This document shows, in pieces, positions 18,991 through 26,934 of a stretch of 60,149 bases of DNA. Positions within the stretch are counted from its first letter, which is position 1; each line of letters opens with the position of its first letter. A program made the translations under genes and the position numbers. The DNA lies in the NCBI GenBank assembly GCA_964392725.1, contig CAYMPW010000008.1, forward strand, positions 1-60,149, read 5' to 3'. The stretch is from CAYMPW01 sp964392725 (lineage in GTDB: Archaea > Thermoplasmatota > Thermoplasmata > Methanomassiliicoccales > Methanomethylophilaceae). The notes below the pieces were generated by a model. That model did no database searches. It was not told where the DNA came from and was given only the letters and a program-made list of their open reading frames with translations.

Positions 18991-20169
18991 ATGTTCGAAA
19001 TAAAAGATACGGACCCAGACGATTCAAAAGAATCGATTTGGGACAAAGGAATTGCTTTGTTTAAGAGAGGATACGAAGGTTTGAAAAAAGATATTTCCAA
19101 ACCCCCAGATTATGATGATTGGAGTGAAATAAGAAGAAAAAAACACAGATTCTATCTTATCTGTGCATTTGGAATCGTAATGTCGATCGTGGCATTTTTG
19201 ATCTCCATTTCAATTTCTTCGGGAGGCGTTATTCCCGTATCCGAAGCGGTTTCCGCAATGATTTCGGCAATTCAAAAAGGCGGAGAAAATCTTAATACGG
19301 TGGAACTTTACATCTACCAATCAAGACTTCCGAGAGCTCTTGCAGCAGTCGCGGTAGGAGCAGGATTATCCATAGCGGGTTGTATGTATCAGGCAATTAT
19401 CAGAAATCCCCTCGTTGATCCATACATAACCGGAGTTTCATCGGGAGCCGGATGTTTGGCTATCGCGGTTGTGGCAATCGGTATTTCTTTGCCATTTTTC
19501 GGTGATAATTCCCTTTACATAATTCCCTTGGCGGCAATTATCGGAGGATTGATCGCATTCGCAATCACAATGGGAATCGCGGAAGGTTCCGGAGGTTCAT
19601 CCACGAATTACATTCTCGGAGGTGTAATCGTAGGTTTTGCATTTGCATCGATTCAAACCATATTCTTATCTTTGGCCAAAGAAAACCTTTCCAATATTAT
19701 GTGGTGGTTATACGGTTCATTTTCCAACATTACATGGGAAAATGCATGGATCGTATTCATTCCCGCAATGGGAATATCCATTGTTGCCATGTTGTGGGCA
19801 AGAGAATTCAATCTTTTCATGAACGGTGAAGAACAGGCCAAACAATTGGGACTCAACGTAAAGAAATTCAAACGTTCCATGATGATTATTGCTTCGGTTC
19901 TTACCGCGATTTGTGTTGCATTCGTAGGTATAATCGGATTTGTGGGATTGGTTGTACCCCACGCATGCAGAATGGCTCTCGGCGGAGATCACAGACTTAT
20001 CATGCCCGCATCAATTGTCATAGGAATCATGCTTATGCTGTTCGCGGATTTGGCTGCAAGAACCGTTATGATTCCCTATGAATTGCCCGTGGGGGCAATC
20101 ACGGCAATCATCGGAACTCCCGTGTTTGCATACATGCTCATGAAAAAGGGGCGTGAATATGACGGATAA
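18991..20169 (+). CDS. btuC: FecCD/BtuC-family ABC transporter permease
   Basis: A 392-residue permease. The family signatures are clear: GAGLSIAGCMYQ followed by NPLVDPYITGVSSGAG, and near the end GFVGLVVPHACRMALGGDHR. About ten membrane helices are expected. An N-terminal soluble extension of about 60 charged residues makes it longer than BtuC of E. coli (326). GAGGGGGT lies just before the start. It forms the channel for the BtuF-type protein upstream and the ATPase downstream. The family moves cobalamin, haem or ferric siderophores; corrinoid is favoured by the DUF4430 neighbours. The symbol is given by family and context, not by proven substrate. Confidence 0.9.
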   Translation: MFEIKDTDPDDSKESIWDKGIALFKRGYEGLKKDISKPPDYDDWSEIRRKKHRFYLICAFGIVMSIVAFLISISISSGGVIPVSEAVSAMISAIQKGGENLNTVELYIYQSRLPRALAAVAVGAGLSIAGCMYQAIIRNPLVDPYITGVSSGAGCLAIAVVAIGISLPFFGDNSLYIIPLAAIIGGLIAFAITMGIAEGSGGSSTNYILGGVIVGFAFASIQTIFLSLAKENLSNIMWWLYGSFSNITWENAWIVFIPAMGISIVAMLWAREFNLFMNGEEQAKQLGLNVKKFKRSMMIIASVLTAICVAFVGIIGFVGLVVPHACRMALGGDHRLIMPASIVIGIMLMLFADLAARTVMIPYELPVGAITAIIGTPVFAYMLMKKGREYDG

Positions 20170-20953
20170 TTTAGTTCTCAACATTAAAAATCTCAACAAA
20201 GAGTTTGACGGATTTCATGCATTAACCGACATAAATTTAGAAATTCCCTCGGGAAAACTGGTTGGTTTGATCGGACCGAACGGTTGTGGAAAATCTACGA
20301 TGATGAAATGCATCTGTAAAGTTCACGAACCCACATCCGGAGATATTTTCGTAACGGGTTTGAACACATCGGAAATGAAACCCGCACAGGTTGCAAGACT
20401 CGTTGCGAATGTTCCCGCGGAAGCAGGTCCGACATTCGGAACCACGGTTATGGATATGGTGATGTTGGGAAGATATCCTTTCGTTGACAGAATATGGTGG
20501 GAAAAACCAGAAGATGAGCTTGCTGCTTTGAAAGCATTGGAAACATTCGGTTTGAGCCATTTGAGAAGGAAACAGGTTTCTTTGCTTTCATCCGGAGAAA
20601 GACAACGTGCATTGATAGCAAAAGCATACGTGCAGGAACCTAAACTCATGTTGGTTGACGAGCCAACATCGCATTTGGACATGAAGTATAAACTTCAGGT
20701 TATGGAGTATCTTCAATCGCTTGCAAAATCCGATATGACGGTTATGGTTGCGGAACACGATATTTCTCTCATGGCAAGATATTGCGACGTTTGCATCATT
20801 ATGAAACACGGAGAAATCGTTACCATCGGAGATCCGAAAGAAGTAATCACCGAAGATTTGATTCGCGAAGTTTACGAAGTCGAATCAAGAGTTGGATTGG
20901 ATGCGGACGGTGAGATTTACGTTTTACCGAAGAAGTATATCGATGAGGTGTAA
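20159..20953 (+). CDS. btuD: BtuD/FecE-family ABC transporter ATPase
   Basis: A 264-residue ABC ATPase with every motif intact: Walker A GPNGCGKST, signature LSSGERQR, Walker B LMLVDEPTSHLD and the switch histidine in VAEHD. ATG 20159 overlaps the end of the permease gene by 11 bases; a GTG at 20153 is possible but badly placed relative to the GGGGC ribosome binding site. It energises the BtuC-like permease. Its stop touches the start of the zinc-ribbon gene, so the two are surely cotranscribed. Confidence 0.92.
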   Translation: MTDNLVLNIKNLNKEFDGFHALTDINLEIPSGKLVGLIGPNGCGKSTMMKCICKVHEPTSGDIFVTGLNTSEMKPAQVARLVANVPAEAGPTFGTTVMDMVMLGRYPFVDRIWWEKPEDELAALKALETFGLSHLRRKQVSLLSSGERQRALIAKAYVQEPKLMLVDEPTSHLDMKYKLQVMEYLQSLAKSDMTVMVAEHDISLMARYCDVCIIMKHGEIVTIGDPKEVITEDLIREVYEVESRVGLDADGEIYVLPKKYIDEV

Positions 20954-22192
20954 ATGTCGGAAACGGATGTGATTACACAGGAAACAATCAGTCTTCCCAA
21001 TTTGTATTGTTACAAATGCGGTCATTATTGGAAATCCCGGAGTATTAAACCTCCGAAAACATGTCCCAGATGTAAATCGTCGAGATGGGATGTCCCTACC
21101 AAAAAAGAAGCTGAATGTAAATTCTGTCATCACACCTGGATCTTAAAAGACATTAACGAAGTATGTCCATCCTGTGGGCGAAATCAAACAGAAGGAGATA
21201 CAAATTCATTGCATTGCAATCAATGCGATCACAATTGGCATCCTCGAAAGAATATTCCTCCACAAAGATGTCCCGTATGTCTTTCTTCAAGTTGGAACGA
21301 ACCCAAATTGAATCGTTTGCATTGTTACAAATGCGGACATATTTGGAACAATAAGAACAAAAAACCAATCAAATGTCCCAACTGTCAATCCCGTGAGTGG
21401 AATGTTCCCATATTGAAACTTCAATGCAGAAGATGCGGGTATAAATGGATACCCCGAGGAAGAAAAACATCCGATGAAATCAAGATGTGTCCTTCATGCA
21501 AATCAAAAAAATGGGATGAAACACCGCAGATTTTTTCATGTTCAAAATGCGGATTGAAATATACCGCAAAACACAGCAATTCCGGAAGTTGTCCGTCCTG
21601 TAACAGTAAAAGATCTTATCGGGAATATGTCTGCGATTTCTGTAAAAATACATGGCAATCAACGAAAGACGATCCCACATGTCCAAGATGCGGAAAGGTA
21701 ATCCTAGAACAATTAAAAACGGCCGAAGAAATTTTTGATGTTTGGTCCGATAAAAAATTATCTTTGAGATATGTTTATTCCGACGGATTCGCATGCTTGT
21801 ATCTCTGGGAAAAAGATATTCCCGTAGCTTCAATGTATATTCACGACGTATGCAGATTCTTTGAATGTACAGTCGAAGAGATGACTTCCAATTTTTCGGA
21901 TAGCAAGTCGATTAAGAAATGGAAATCATTGGCAAAAGAAATGTACAATCATCGTATGGATTACGAAGAAAAAATTCCGTATTTCACCAAACGTCTGAAT
22001 TTGAGTACATTCGATGCTACGGTTTTGGCAATACATTTTACGGGAATGGGGCCCGAAGCAATATCGATTCTTTTCAACGTATCTTTGGAAGATACAAGAA
22101 AAGCTTTCGACCGTATAATGGATGCTTACATAGACTCAGGGATAATTGTTGACGACGAAGTCTTCACAGAGAATCCGTTTGACTTTTACTGA
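20954..22192 (+). CDS. seven-zinc-ribbon protein with C-terminal HTH-like region
   Basis: A 412-residue protein starting on the base after the ATPase stop (GAGGTG upstream). Residues 1-255 contain seven consecutive zinc ribbons, each CxxC...CPxC; most share a pattern C-x2-C-G-H/Y-x-W ... C-P-x-C-x-S-x2-W-D/N, with a conserved tryptophan five residues after the last cysteine. The remaining 155 residues are predicted helical and end in a region (GMGPEAISILFNVSLEDTRKAFDRIMD) that looks like a helix-turn-helix. The 22334-23035 protein has the same plan with four ribbons. Binding of DNA or RNA is likely; its place at the end of the uptake operon suggests a regulator. No named family is recognised with confidence. 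Confidence 0.75.
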   Translation: MSETDVITQETISLPNLYCYKCGHYWKSRSIKPPKTCPRCKSSRWDVPTKKEAECKFCHHTWILKDINEVCPSCGRNQTEGDTNSLHCNQCDHNWHPRKNIPPQRCPVCLSSSWNEPKLNRLHCYKCGHIWNNKNKKPIKCPNCQSREWNVPILKLQCRRCGYKWIPRGRKTSDEIKMCPSCKSKKWDETPQIFSCSKCGLKYTAKHSNSGSCPSCNSKRSYREYVCDFCKNTWQSTKDDPTCPRCGKVILEQLKTAEEIFDVWSDKKLSLRYVYSDGFACLYLWEKDIPVASMYIHDVCRFFECTVEEMTSNFSDSKSIKKWKSLAKEMYNHRMDYEEKIPYFTKRLNLSTFDATVLAIHFTGMGPEAISILFNVSLEDTRKAFDRIMDAYIDSGIIVDDEVFTENPFDFY

Positions 22193-22277
22193 CCTTACTT
22201 TAGATACTGTTGTTTGTTGTATTTGGGGTAAATTGCTATCGCTGTTTTACCTAAGTTACCATATTTTGTCAGATAAG

Positions 22278-22317
22278 ATATATAGCCTAATTCAACTATA
22301 TTGGATTATACATCCAA
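22278..22317 (+). promoter_or_regulatory. promoter with palindrome over the start site (copy 4)
   Basis: A TATA element (ATATATA, 22278-22284) is followed 23 bases later by a palindrome: TTGGAT and ATCCAA with a five-base spacer (22301-22317), extended to seven-base arms by flanking A and T. The predicted transcription start (about 22307) falls inside it. The spacing copies the TATA/palindrome arrangement at 2094-2133. A run of six G (22321-22326) serves as the ribosome binding site. Confidence 0.55.
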
Positions 22318-22333
22318 TTAGGGGGGCAACAAA

Positions 22334-23035
22334 ATGAGCGGTAAAAGAAATGATTCGAATCCATCTGATGAGGGTGGACATCAGTGCAATTGCAACATGT
22401 GCGGATACTCTTGGAAGTCTTCCGCCGATAAGCAATCCAACCGTTGTCCTTCGTGCAGATCAACAAGATGGAATAACAACAATCTTTCTGAATACAACTG
22501 CCTTAGATGCGGCCACTCATGGGTTACGCACAACAATCCAAAAAGATGTCCCGGATGCGGAACAGAACATTGGCGTGAAAAACCGGTTGATTACAATTGC
22601 GTTAAATGCGGCCACTCATGGAAATCCAGAAAAGCCGGACTTCCGAAGAAATGTCCTGCATGCAAATCCTTCTTATGGAACAATAAAACAGTACTTGGAT
22701 ACTGCAAGACCTGTAAATTGGAATGTATTGTCGAATCTTCAGAGACCAAATGTCCTGCTTGCAACAGTTCTCTTAGAATAAAAAGAAACACTGAAAAAAA
22801 TAAAGTTTCAAAATACAAAGAAAGTGATTTTTCCATTAACAATCAAGAATCCTCTTTCAATCATGTATCCGCAGACACAAAAACCGCAGAAATATTCGTT
22901 CTTTTGTTAAAAGGATATTCTCCCGTAAAGATTGCGATGAAAACCGGTTGTTCTCTTAATTTTGTTATGGAAGAAGCAAAGAAAAAGTCCGCGTTAGCGC
23001 CGCAGATCAATTTAGGGGGGGGGGCTTTTAATTGA
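22334..23035 (+). CDS. four-zinc-ribbon protein with C-terminal HTH-like region
   Basis: A 233-residue protein. Four zinc ribbons (CNMCGYSW...CPSC, CLRCGHSW...CPGC, CVKCGHSW...CPAC, CKTCKLE...CPAC) fill residues 15-150, with the same tryptophan after the last cysteine pair as in the 20954-22192 protein. A basic linker leads to a short helical end (GYSPVKIAMKTGCSLNFVMEEAKKK) resembling a helix-turn-helix. It has its own promoter with an operator-like palindrome. Its last codons contain a run of ten G that is also the ribosome binding site of the next gene, whose TTG start overlaps this stop. It is probably a nucleic-acid-binding regulator and may act on its own promoter. Confidence 0.75.
   Translation: MSGKRNDSNPSDEGGHQCNCNMCGYSWKSSADKQSNRCPSCRSTRWNNNNLSEYNCLRCGHSWVTHNNPKRCPGCGTEHWREKPVDYNCVKCGHSWKSRKAGLPKKCPACKSFLWNNKTVLGYCKTCKLECIVESSETKCPACNSSLRIKRNTEKNKVSKYKESDFSINNQESSFNHVSADTKTAEIFVLLLKGYSPVKIAMKTGCSLNFVMEEAKKKSALAPQINLGGGAFN
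23015..23024 (+). repeat. ten-base G homopolymer at a gene junction
   Basis: Ten consecutive G encode glycines at the C-terminus of the zinc-ribbon protein and sit seven bases before the TTG start of the next gene, acting as its Shine-Dalgarno sequence. A one-base change would alter the end of the first protein and the translational coupling. Confidence 0.7.
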
Positions 23036-23616
23036 AATTAATGGACATTTCTCACAGTGGACCCCTTTCCCGTTTTTCAGATGCTCAGATTTATCACGCA
23101 TTGTATATGCTTTCCGAATCCGATGTTAGAATTTCCAGAGGGTATCTTTCGAAAAAGCTTTCAATCGGAGAAGGAAGCACCCGTACAATCCTGCATATTC
23201 TGAACAGTTGGAACTGTATCGATGTTACAAGACGCGGAATAAAACTTACCGATACGGGAAGGGAAATCCTGAATGAAATTCCTATAAAAGTTGTTGAGGT
23301 TCCCGCTTCCGAAGATCTTCTTATGTACAGAAAAGGCGCGGTTGCTTTGAAAACCCGTGCGAATATTCAGGATTGCAATATTCAAAAAGACAGCGGGATA
23401 AGAGCCGGTGCAACAAACGCATTCATCTTTTTCAAAGAAGACTCGGAATTGAAAACAAAATCCAATCTTTATACGCAAACACTATCCGACGAATACATGG
23501 ATAATTTGAACAAAACGGTATCAATGTCCGAAGAAGATATGCTTATTGTGTGTGATTCTCCGGATGAAGGAATAGCGATGCACAGTGCAATATCTGTTGC
23601 ATTATCGGTATTATGA
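23032..23616 (+). CDS. archaeal winged-HTH protein, DUF4443-like
   Basis: A 194-residue protein. Residues about 15-85 form a winged helix-turn-helix (YLSKKLSIGEGSTRTILHILNSWNCIDVTRRGIKLTDTGREIL). The rest is an alpha/beta domain with AGATNAFIFF and DMLIVCDSPDEGIAMHSAISVALSVL, which resembles archaeal DUF4443 proteins. TTG 23032 overlaps the stop of the zinc-ribbon gene and is well spaced from the ten-G run; the next ATG (23041) is too far from it. The stop in turn overlaps the next start. It is probably a transcription regulator working with the zinc-ribbon protein; the ligand is unknown. Confidence 0.65.
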   Translation: MKLMDISHSGPLSRFSDAQIYHALYMLSESDVRISRGYLSKKLSIGEGSTRTILHILNSWNCIDVTRRGIKLTDTGREILNEIPIKVVEVPASEDLLMYRKGAVALKTRANIQDCNIQKDSGIRAGATNAFIFFKEDSELKTKSNLYTQTLSDEYMDNLNKTVSMSEEDMLIVCDSPDEGIAMHSAISVALSVL

Positions 23617-25112
23617 AATCTATTCTACGTTTTCTGTTGGTTATCTCCATAACATTGTTGATATCTGTTTCAGTTACACCTTCATCCGAAGATATATCCG
23701 CATCATTCTTCGAAGATCCTCTTGGAACCAGTTACGAATATGAAACATACGGATCCGATTTCGATTCTTACGAATCCAAGATTTTGAAAATCGGTTCAAA
23801 TTCGGAAGTTGTCTTTATCAGTACGGTTTTGGAAGGTTACGAAGTAAAATCCATATCGGATTCGGCAATGGATGCTAATGAAATAACTAAAACGATTGTC
23901 ATACCGGAAAAGGTAAAATCCATAGGACACAAAGCATTCGCCTCATGTACAGCTCTGGAAACCGTATTCTTTATGGGCGATTATCCAGATTATTATTCGG
24001 ATTCTTTTCCAAAGGATATTTCGATAAATTATCTTCCTAATGCAGAAGGTTGGAAAACCGGAAATGAAATTCCCGTAAAATTTGTTAAAAATCCAAACGG
24101 ATCTCAAATCAATCTTATTGAAATCTGTTCCGAATACATAGTAATCGGAGGTGTTCCTTTCAATGGTTTTATGACGATTCCATCCACTGTCGATAATATT
24201 CGGGTATCGACAATAGGACCGTATTCATTTTCAGGTGTATTTGAATCCGAACGTACCGATATCAAAGAAATAACAATCGAAGACGGAATATCCAGAATCG
24301 CAGAAAGGGCTTTTTACTATAATACGGGAATATCCGACATACATTTTCCCGATTCTTTGAAAATAATTTCGGATGAAGCCTTCAGAGTAGCATCCAATCT
24401 TTCGTTTTCAGCTCTTCCTTCCAATCTTATATACATTGGGTTTGAAGCCATGCGCGAATGCAGGGCAATAGAATCCGTAAATATTCCTGATTCCGTGGAA
24501 TTCATCGGAGAAGGTTGTTTCAAAATCTGTACATCTTTAAAAGACATCGAATTGAGTGAAAAATTGACTACGATTTCCAAATGGTGTTTTGCGCATGATA
24601 CTAATTTGGAATCAATTAAGTTTGGAAACAACATCAAAACAATCGAAGAAAATGCGTTTTACATGAATCATTCTTTGAAGTCAGTTTCAATTCCCCAACA
24701 TGTTTCCGATATCAAATTCCAGGCTTTTTACAAGTGCGGTTCTTTAAGTTTTGTTGATATGAACGAAGCATTGATTTCAATCGGATCTCAGGCATTTTTT
24801 GAATGTGAATCTTTGAAAACAATATCCATTCCCGAAAATGTTTCTAGTATTGGAACCAAAGCTTTTGCATATTCGGGATTATTGGATGCTTATTTTGCAG
24901 GATCTATGCCGGAATTCGGATCCCATGTTTTTCATTCTACGGATGTAATCGTACATTGTACGGAAGCTAACAAAGAATCGTGGGCCGAGTATCCGAATGT
25001 TGTCGTAGATTATCCGAATAACAATCTTTGGATTTATATCGGAATTTGTTTGGCTTTGGTATTTGCGATAGGCGTTATCATATTGATTTATCAAAAAAGA
25101 TTCCAAGCATAA
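23613..25112 (+). CDS. membrane-anchored BspA-like leucine-rich repeat surface protein
   Basis: A 499-residue protein with a signal peptide (about 1-25), BspA-type leucine-rich repeats from about 60 to 450 (for example IGEGCFKICTSLKDIELSEKLTTISKWCF), and a C-terminal membrane helix (LWIYIGICLALVFAIGVIILIY) with a short basic tail. It therefore stands on the outside of the cell. ATG overlaps the preceding stop (ATGA), so it is translationally coupled to the two regulators. These repeats are common in surface proteins of gut microbes and are linked to adhesion. It faces the next gene tail to tail with 16 bases between. Confidence 0.85.
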   Translation: MKSILRFLLVISITLLISVSVTPSSEDISASFFEDPLGTSYEYETYGSDFDSYESKILKIGSNSEVVFISTVLEGYEVKSISDSAMDANEITKTIVIPEKVKSIGHKAFASCTALETVFFMGDYPDYYSDSFPKDISINYLPNAEGWKTGNEIPVKFVKNPNGSQINLIEICSEYIVIGGVPFNGFMTIPSTVDNIRVSTIGPYSFSGVFESERTDIKEITIEDGISRIAERAFYYNTGISDIHFPDSLKIISDEAFRVASNLSFSALPSNLIYIGFEAMRECRAIESVNIPDSVEFIGEGCFKICTSLKDIELSEKLTTISKWCFAHDTNLESIKFGNNIKTIEENAFYMNHSLKSVSIPQHVSDIKFQAFYKCGSLSFVDMNEALISIGSQAFFECESLKTISIPENVSSIGTKAFAYSGLLDAYFAGSMPEFGSHVFHSTDVIVHCTEANKESWAEYPNVVVDYPNNNLWIYIGICLALVFAIGVIILIYQKRFQA

Positions 25113-25128
25113 CTTGAAATCGATATTT

Positions 25129-26643
25129 TCATTCTTTTATGGCAACGATAAGAATCTCTTTGGAATTTTTATCGATGGGTCCGAGTTTTTCGTTCCATCT
25201 TCCCGCACGAACATATCTTGAATCCAGGATTTTAAATCCATTGTTTTCAACAAGATTGCAGATTTCTTCCATGGTGTATCTTTTATCGCGTATGATATAC
25301 TCGGCTGGAAGTGCCGTATCATCATAGAACTGTTCTTTACGGTATACAAGTTTGGAAACAATATCAATCGCATAATGCCGGGGATTAAACACATCACCGC
25401 ATTTGTGCATAATATCTGCAGGTTCAAGATTAAACAATATCTCCGGATTTTTGGACAAGTCTCCGGTATTTTCTTTCAATGCAAGGTGTTCGGTTAATTC
25501 CATATTCATTACGGATATCACAAGGGTTCCGCCCTTCTTGCAAGCTTTGGAATATGTTTTCAAAAGAGCTTCATTATCTTTTGAATCCGGAAATGATCCG
25601 ATTACATCATATAATGATAAAACCACATCAAATTCATAATTTGAATCAAATGTACGTAAATCTTCTTCAATGAATTCTATGTTATTCAAATCAGAAGATG
25701 CCGCTATAGCTTTTTCAATATTTTTAGAAGAGAAATCTACGCCCGTAATTTTTGAATCGGGATATCTTGTTGCGATTTCCACCGAATGTCTGCCCACTCC
25801 ACAACCGCAATCCAAAACAGATACACTATTTAATTCGGTCACATCGGATATGAAATCGACTTCTTTCGATGTGTGTGATGCCCAGGGTTGTTGTTCTATT
25901 TTCATTCTTCCGTAAGCATCTTTGAGTTGGGATTCTGAAAATTCTATCAATTTTTTAAGTTCATCTATTGAATATTCATCCATTGGTTGATCTCTGAATG
26001 TAAAAGCCAACCATTCATATCCGGGGGAAAGATCACCCAGAATCCAATCTTTTCCATACGCATTTAGAGATTGTTCTATTTCCGAATGATCAACATAAAA
26101 TTGAGTGTCAACAACAGATTTGCATTCATTTAATTCAAATCCACGAATAAAATGAATCGAATTGCACATTTTTTCAATAAGTTCGATGTGTTCAATAATG
26201 TTTGATGGATTAACACGACGTAATGTTGCAGTTTCAAGTGTTTTTACAGTAAATGGGTTGGCAGTTGCCAATCCCCAAGCATAATCACTAGAAAAACCCC
26301 AGATGGAATGAAGCAATTTACTTCCAATTCCACATTTGCGCCATTCTTTATCAACAACTAATTGTAACACCCAGGTTACAACACCATCCTTTAATTTTTC
26401 TCTGATGTAGAATGCTTGAGCAATGATTTTATTTTCATGCTTAGCTAATGCGACACGATGATTGTCTTTAATGTAATACCTTTTGTAGTATTCTGGCGAC
26501 ATTTTTACTTGTTTTCCAGATCTGCCTTTCGGATCTTCAAAACTATAAACGCCATAATCTTTAGAAAATAATTCAGAACATTGAGTAAGTTCTAAATCTG
26601 TCAATTCCGCAGTGGGTTTGGAAATGTATGAAACAGTGTTCAT
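25129..26643 (-). CDS. GNAT acetyltransferase fused to a class I SAM methyltransferase
   Basis: A 504-residue bifunctional protein. The N-terminal half (about 1-160) is a GNAT acetyltransferase: LQLVVDKEWRKCGIGSKLL carries the R-x-x-G-x-G acetyl-CoA loop (residues 102-107). The C-terminal half is a methyltransferase with motif I VLDCGCGVGRHS (276-287), an acidic end to the next strand (ITGVDFS) and FDVVLSLYDVIGSF as motif IV. A linking region of about 100 residues includes an all-helical segment. Both active sites look intact. The pair of reactions would acetylate and methylate one substrate or two linked ones; the substrate cannot be told from the sequence. The gene stands alone. Confidence 0.85.
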   Translation of the reverse strand: MNTVSYISKPTAELTDLELTQCSELFSKDYGVYSFEDPKGRSGKQVKMSPEYYKRYYIKDNHRVALAKHENKIIAQAFYIREKLKDGVVTWVLQLVVDKEWRKCGIGSKLLHSIWGFSSDYAWGLATANPFTVKTLETATLRRVNPSNIIEHIELIEKMCNSIHFIRGFELNECKSVVDTQFYVDHSEIEQSLNAYGKDWILGDLSPGYEWLAFTFRDQPMDEYSIDELKKLIEFSESQLKDAYGRMKIEQQPWASHTSKEVDFISDVTELNSVSVLDCGCGVGRHSVEIATRYPDSKITGVDFSSKNIEKAIAASSDLNNIEFIEEDLRTFDSNYEFDVVLSLYDVIGSFPDSKDNEALLKTYSKACKKGGTLVISVMNMELTEHLALKENTGDLSKNPEILFNLEPADIMHKCGDVFNPRHYAIDIVSKLVYRKEQFYDDTALPAEYIIRDKRYTMEEICNLVENNGFKILDSRYVRAGRWNEKLGPIDKNSKEILIVAIKE

Positions 26644-26746
26644 TCACTTCTGTATCGCTCATCAATATTATGTATTTTGTTACGTTTTTAATACGCATCT
26701 TACCCTCAGTTCTGAATATTCATTTGTTTTGCAGGTTACGCCAACA

Positions 26747-26796
26747 TTTATATAGAAAATAATCATACTCAAATTGTGTGCTATGTGTTAGCACAC
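26747..26796 (+). promoter_or_regulatory. promoter and inverted repeat for the symporter genes
   Basis: TTTATATAG (26747-26755) predicts a transcription start near 26780. A perfect inverted repeat, GTGTGCT (26776-26782) and AGCACAC (26790-26796) with a seven-base spacer, covers that point and is a likely operator. Confidence 0.55.
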
Positions 26797-26811
26797 TACA
26801 CAGGTGAATAA

Positions 26812-26934
26812 ATGACTCTATTAGGCATACCCGACCCTTGGATTTGGATGGGCTACGTTGCGTGCTTCGCTACGGTGATATTCTGTTGCGCATACGGCTT
26901 GTTCAAGAAAGAAGAAGGTGATGACAATGAATAA
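26812..26934 (+). CDS. symporter small accessory protein
   Basis: A 40-residue protein with one membrane helix. It starts MTLLGIPDPWIWMGYVACF, continues through a hydrophobic stretch and YGLFKK, and ends in an acidic tail (EEGDDNE). The GIPDPWIW opening is the hallmark of the small accessory subunit encoded directly before sodium/solute symporters in archaea. AGGTGAA lies upstream at 26802-26808. Its last eight bases overlap the symporter start, so the two are made together. It probably stabilises or regulates the transporter. Confidence 0.8.
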   Translation: MTLLGIPDPWIWMGYVACFATVIFCCAYGLFKKEEGDDNE

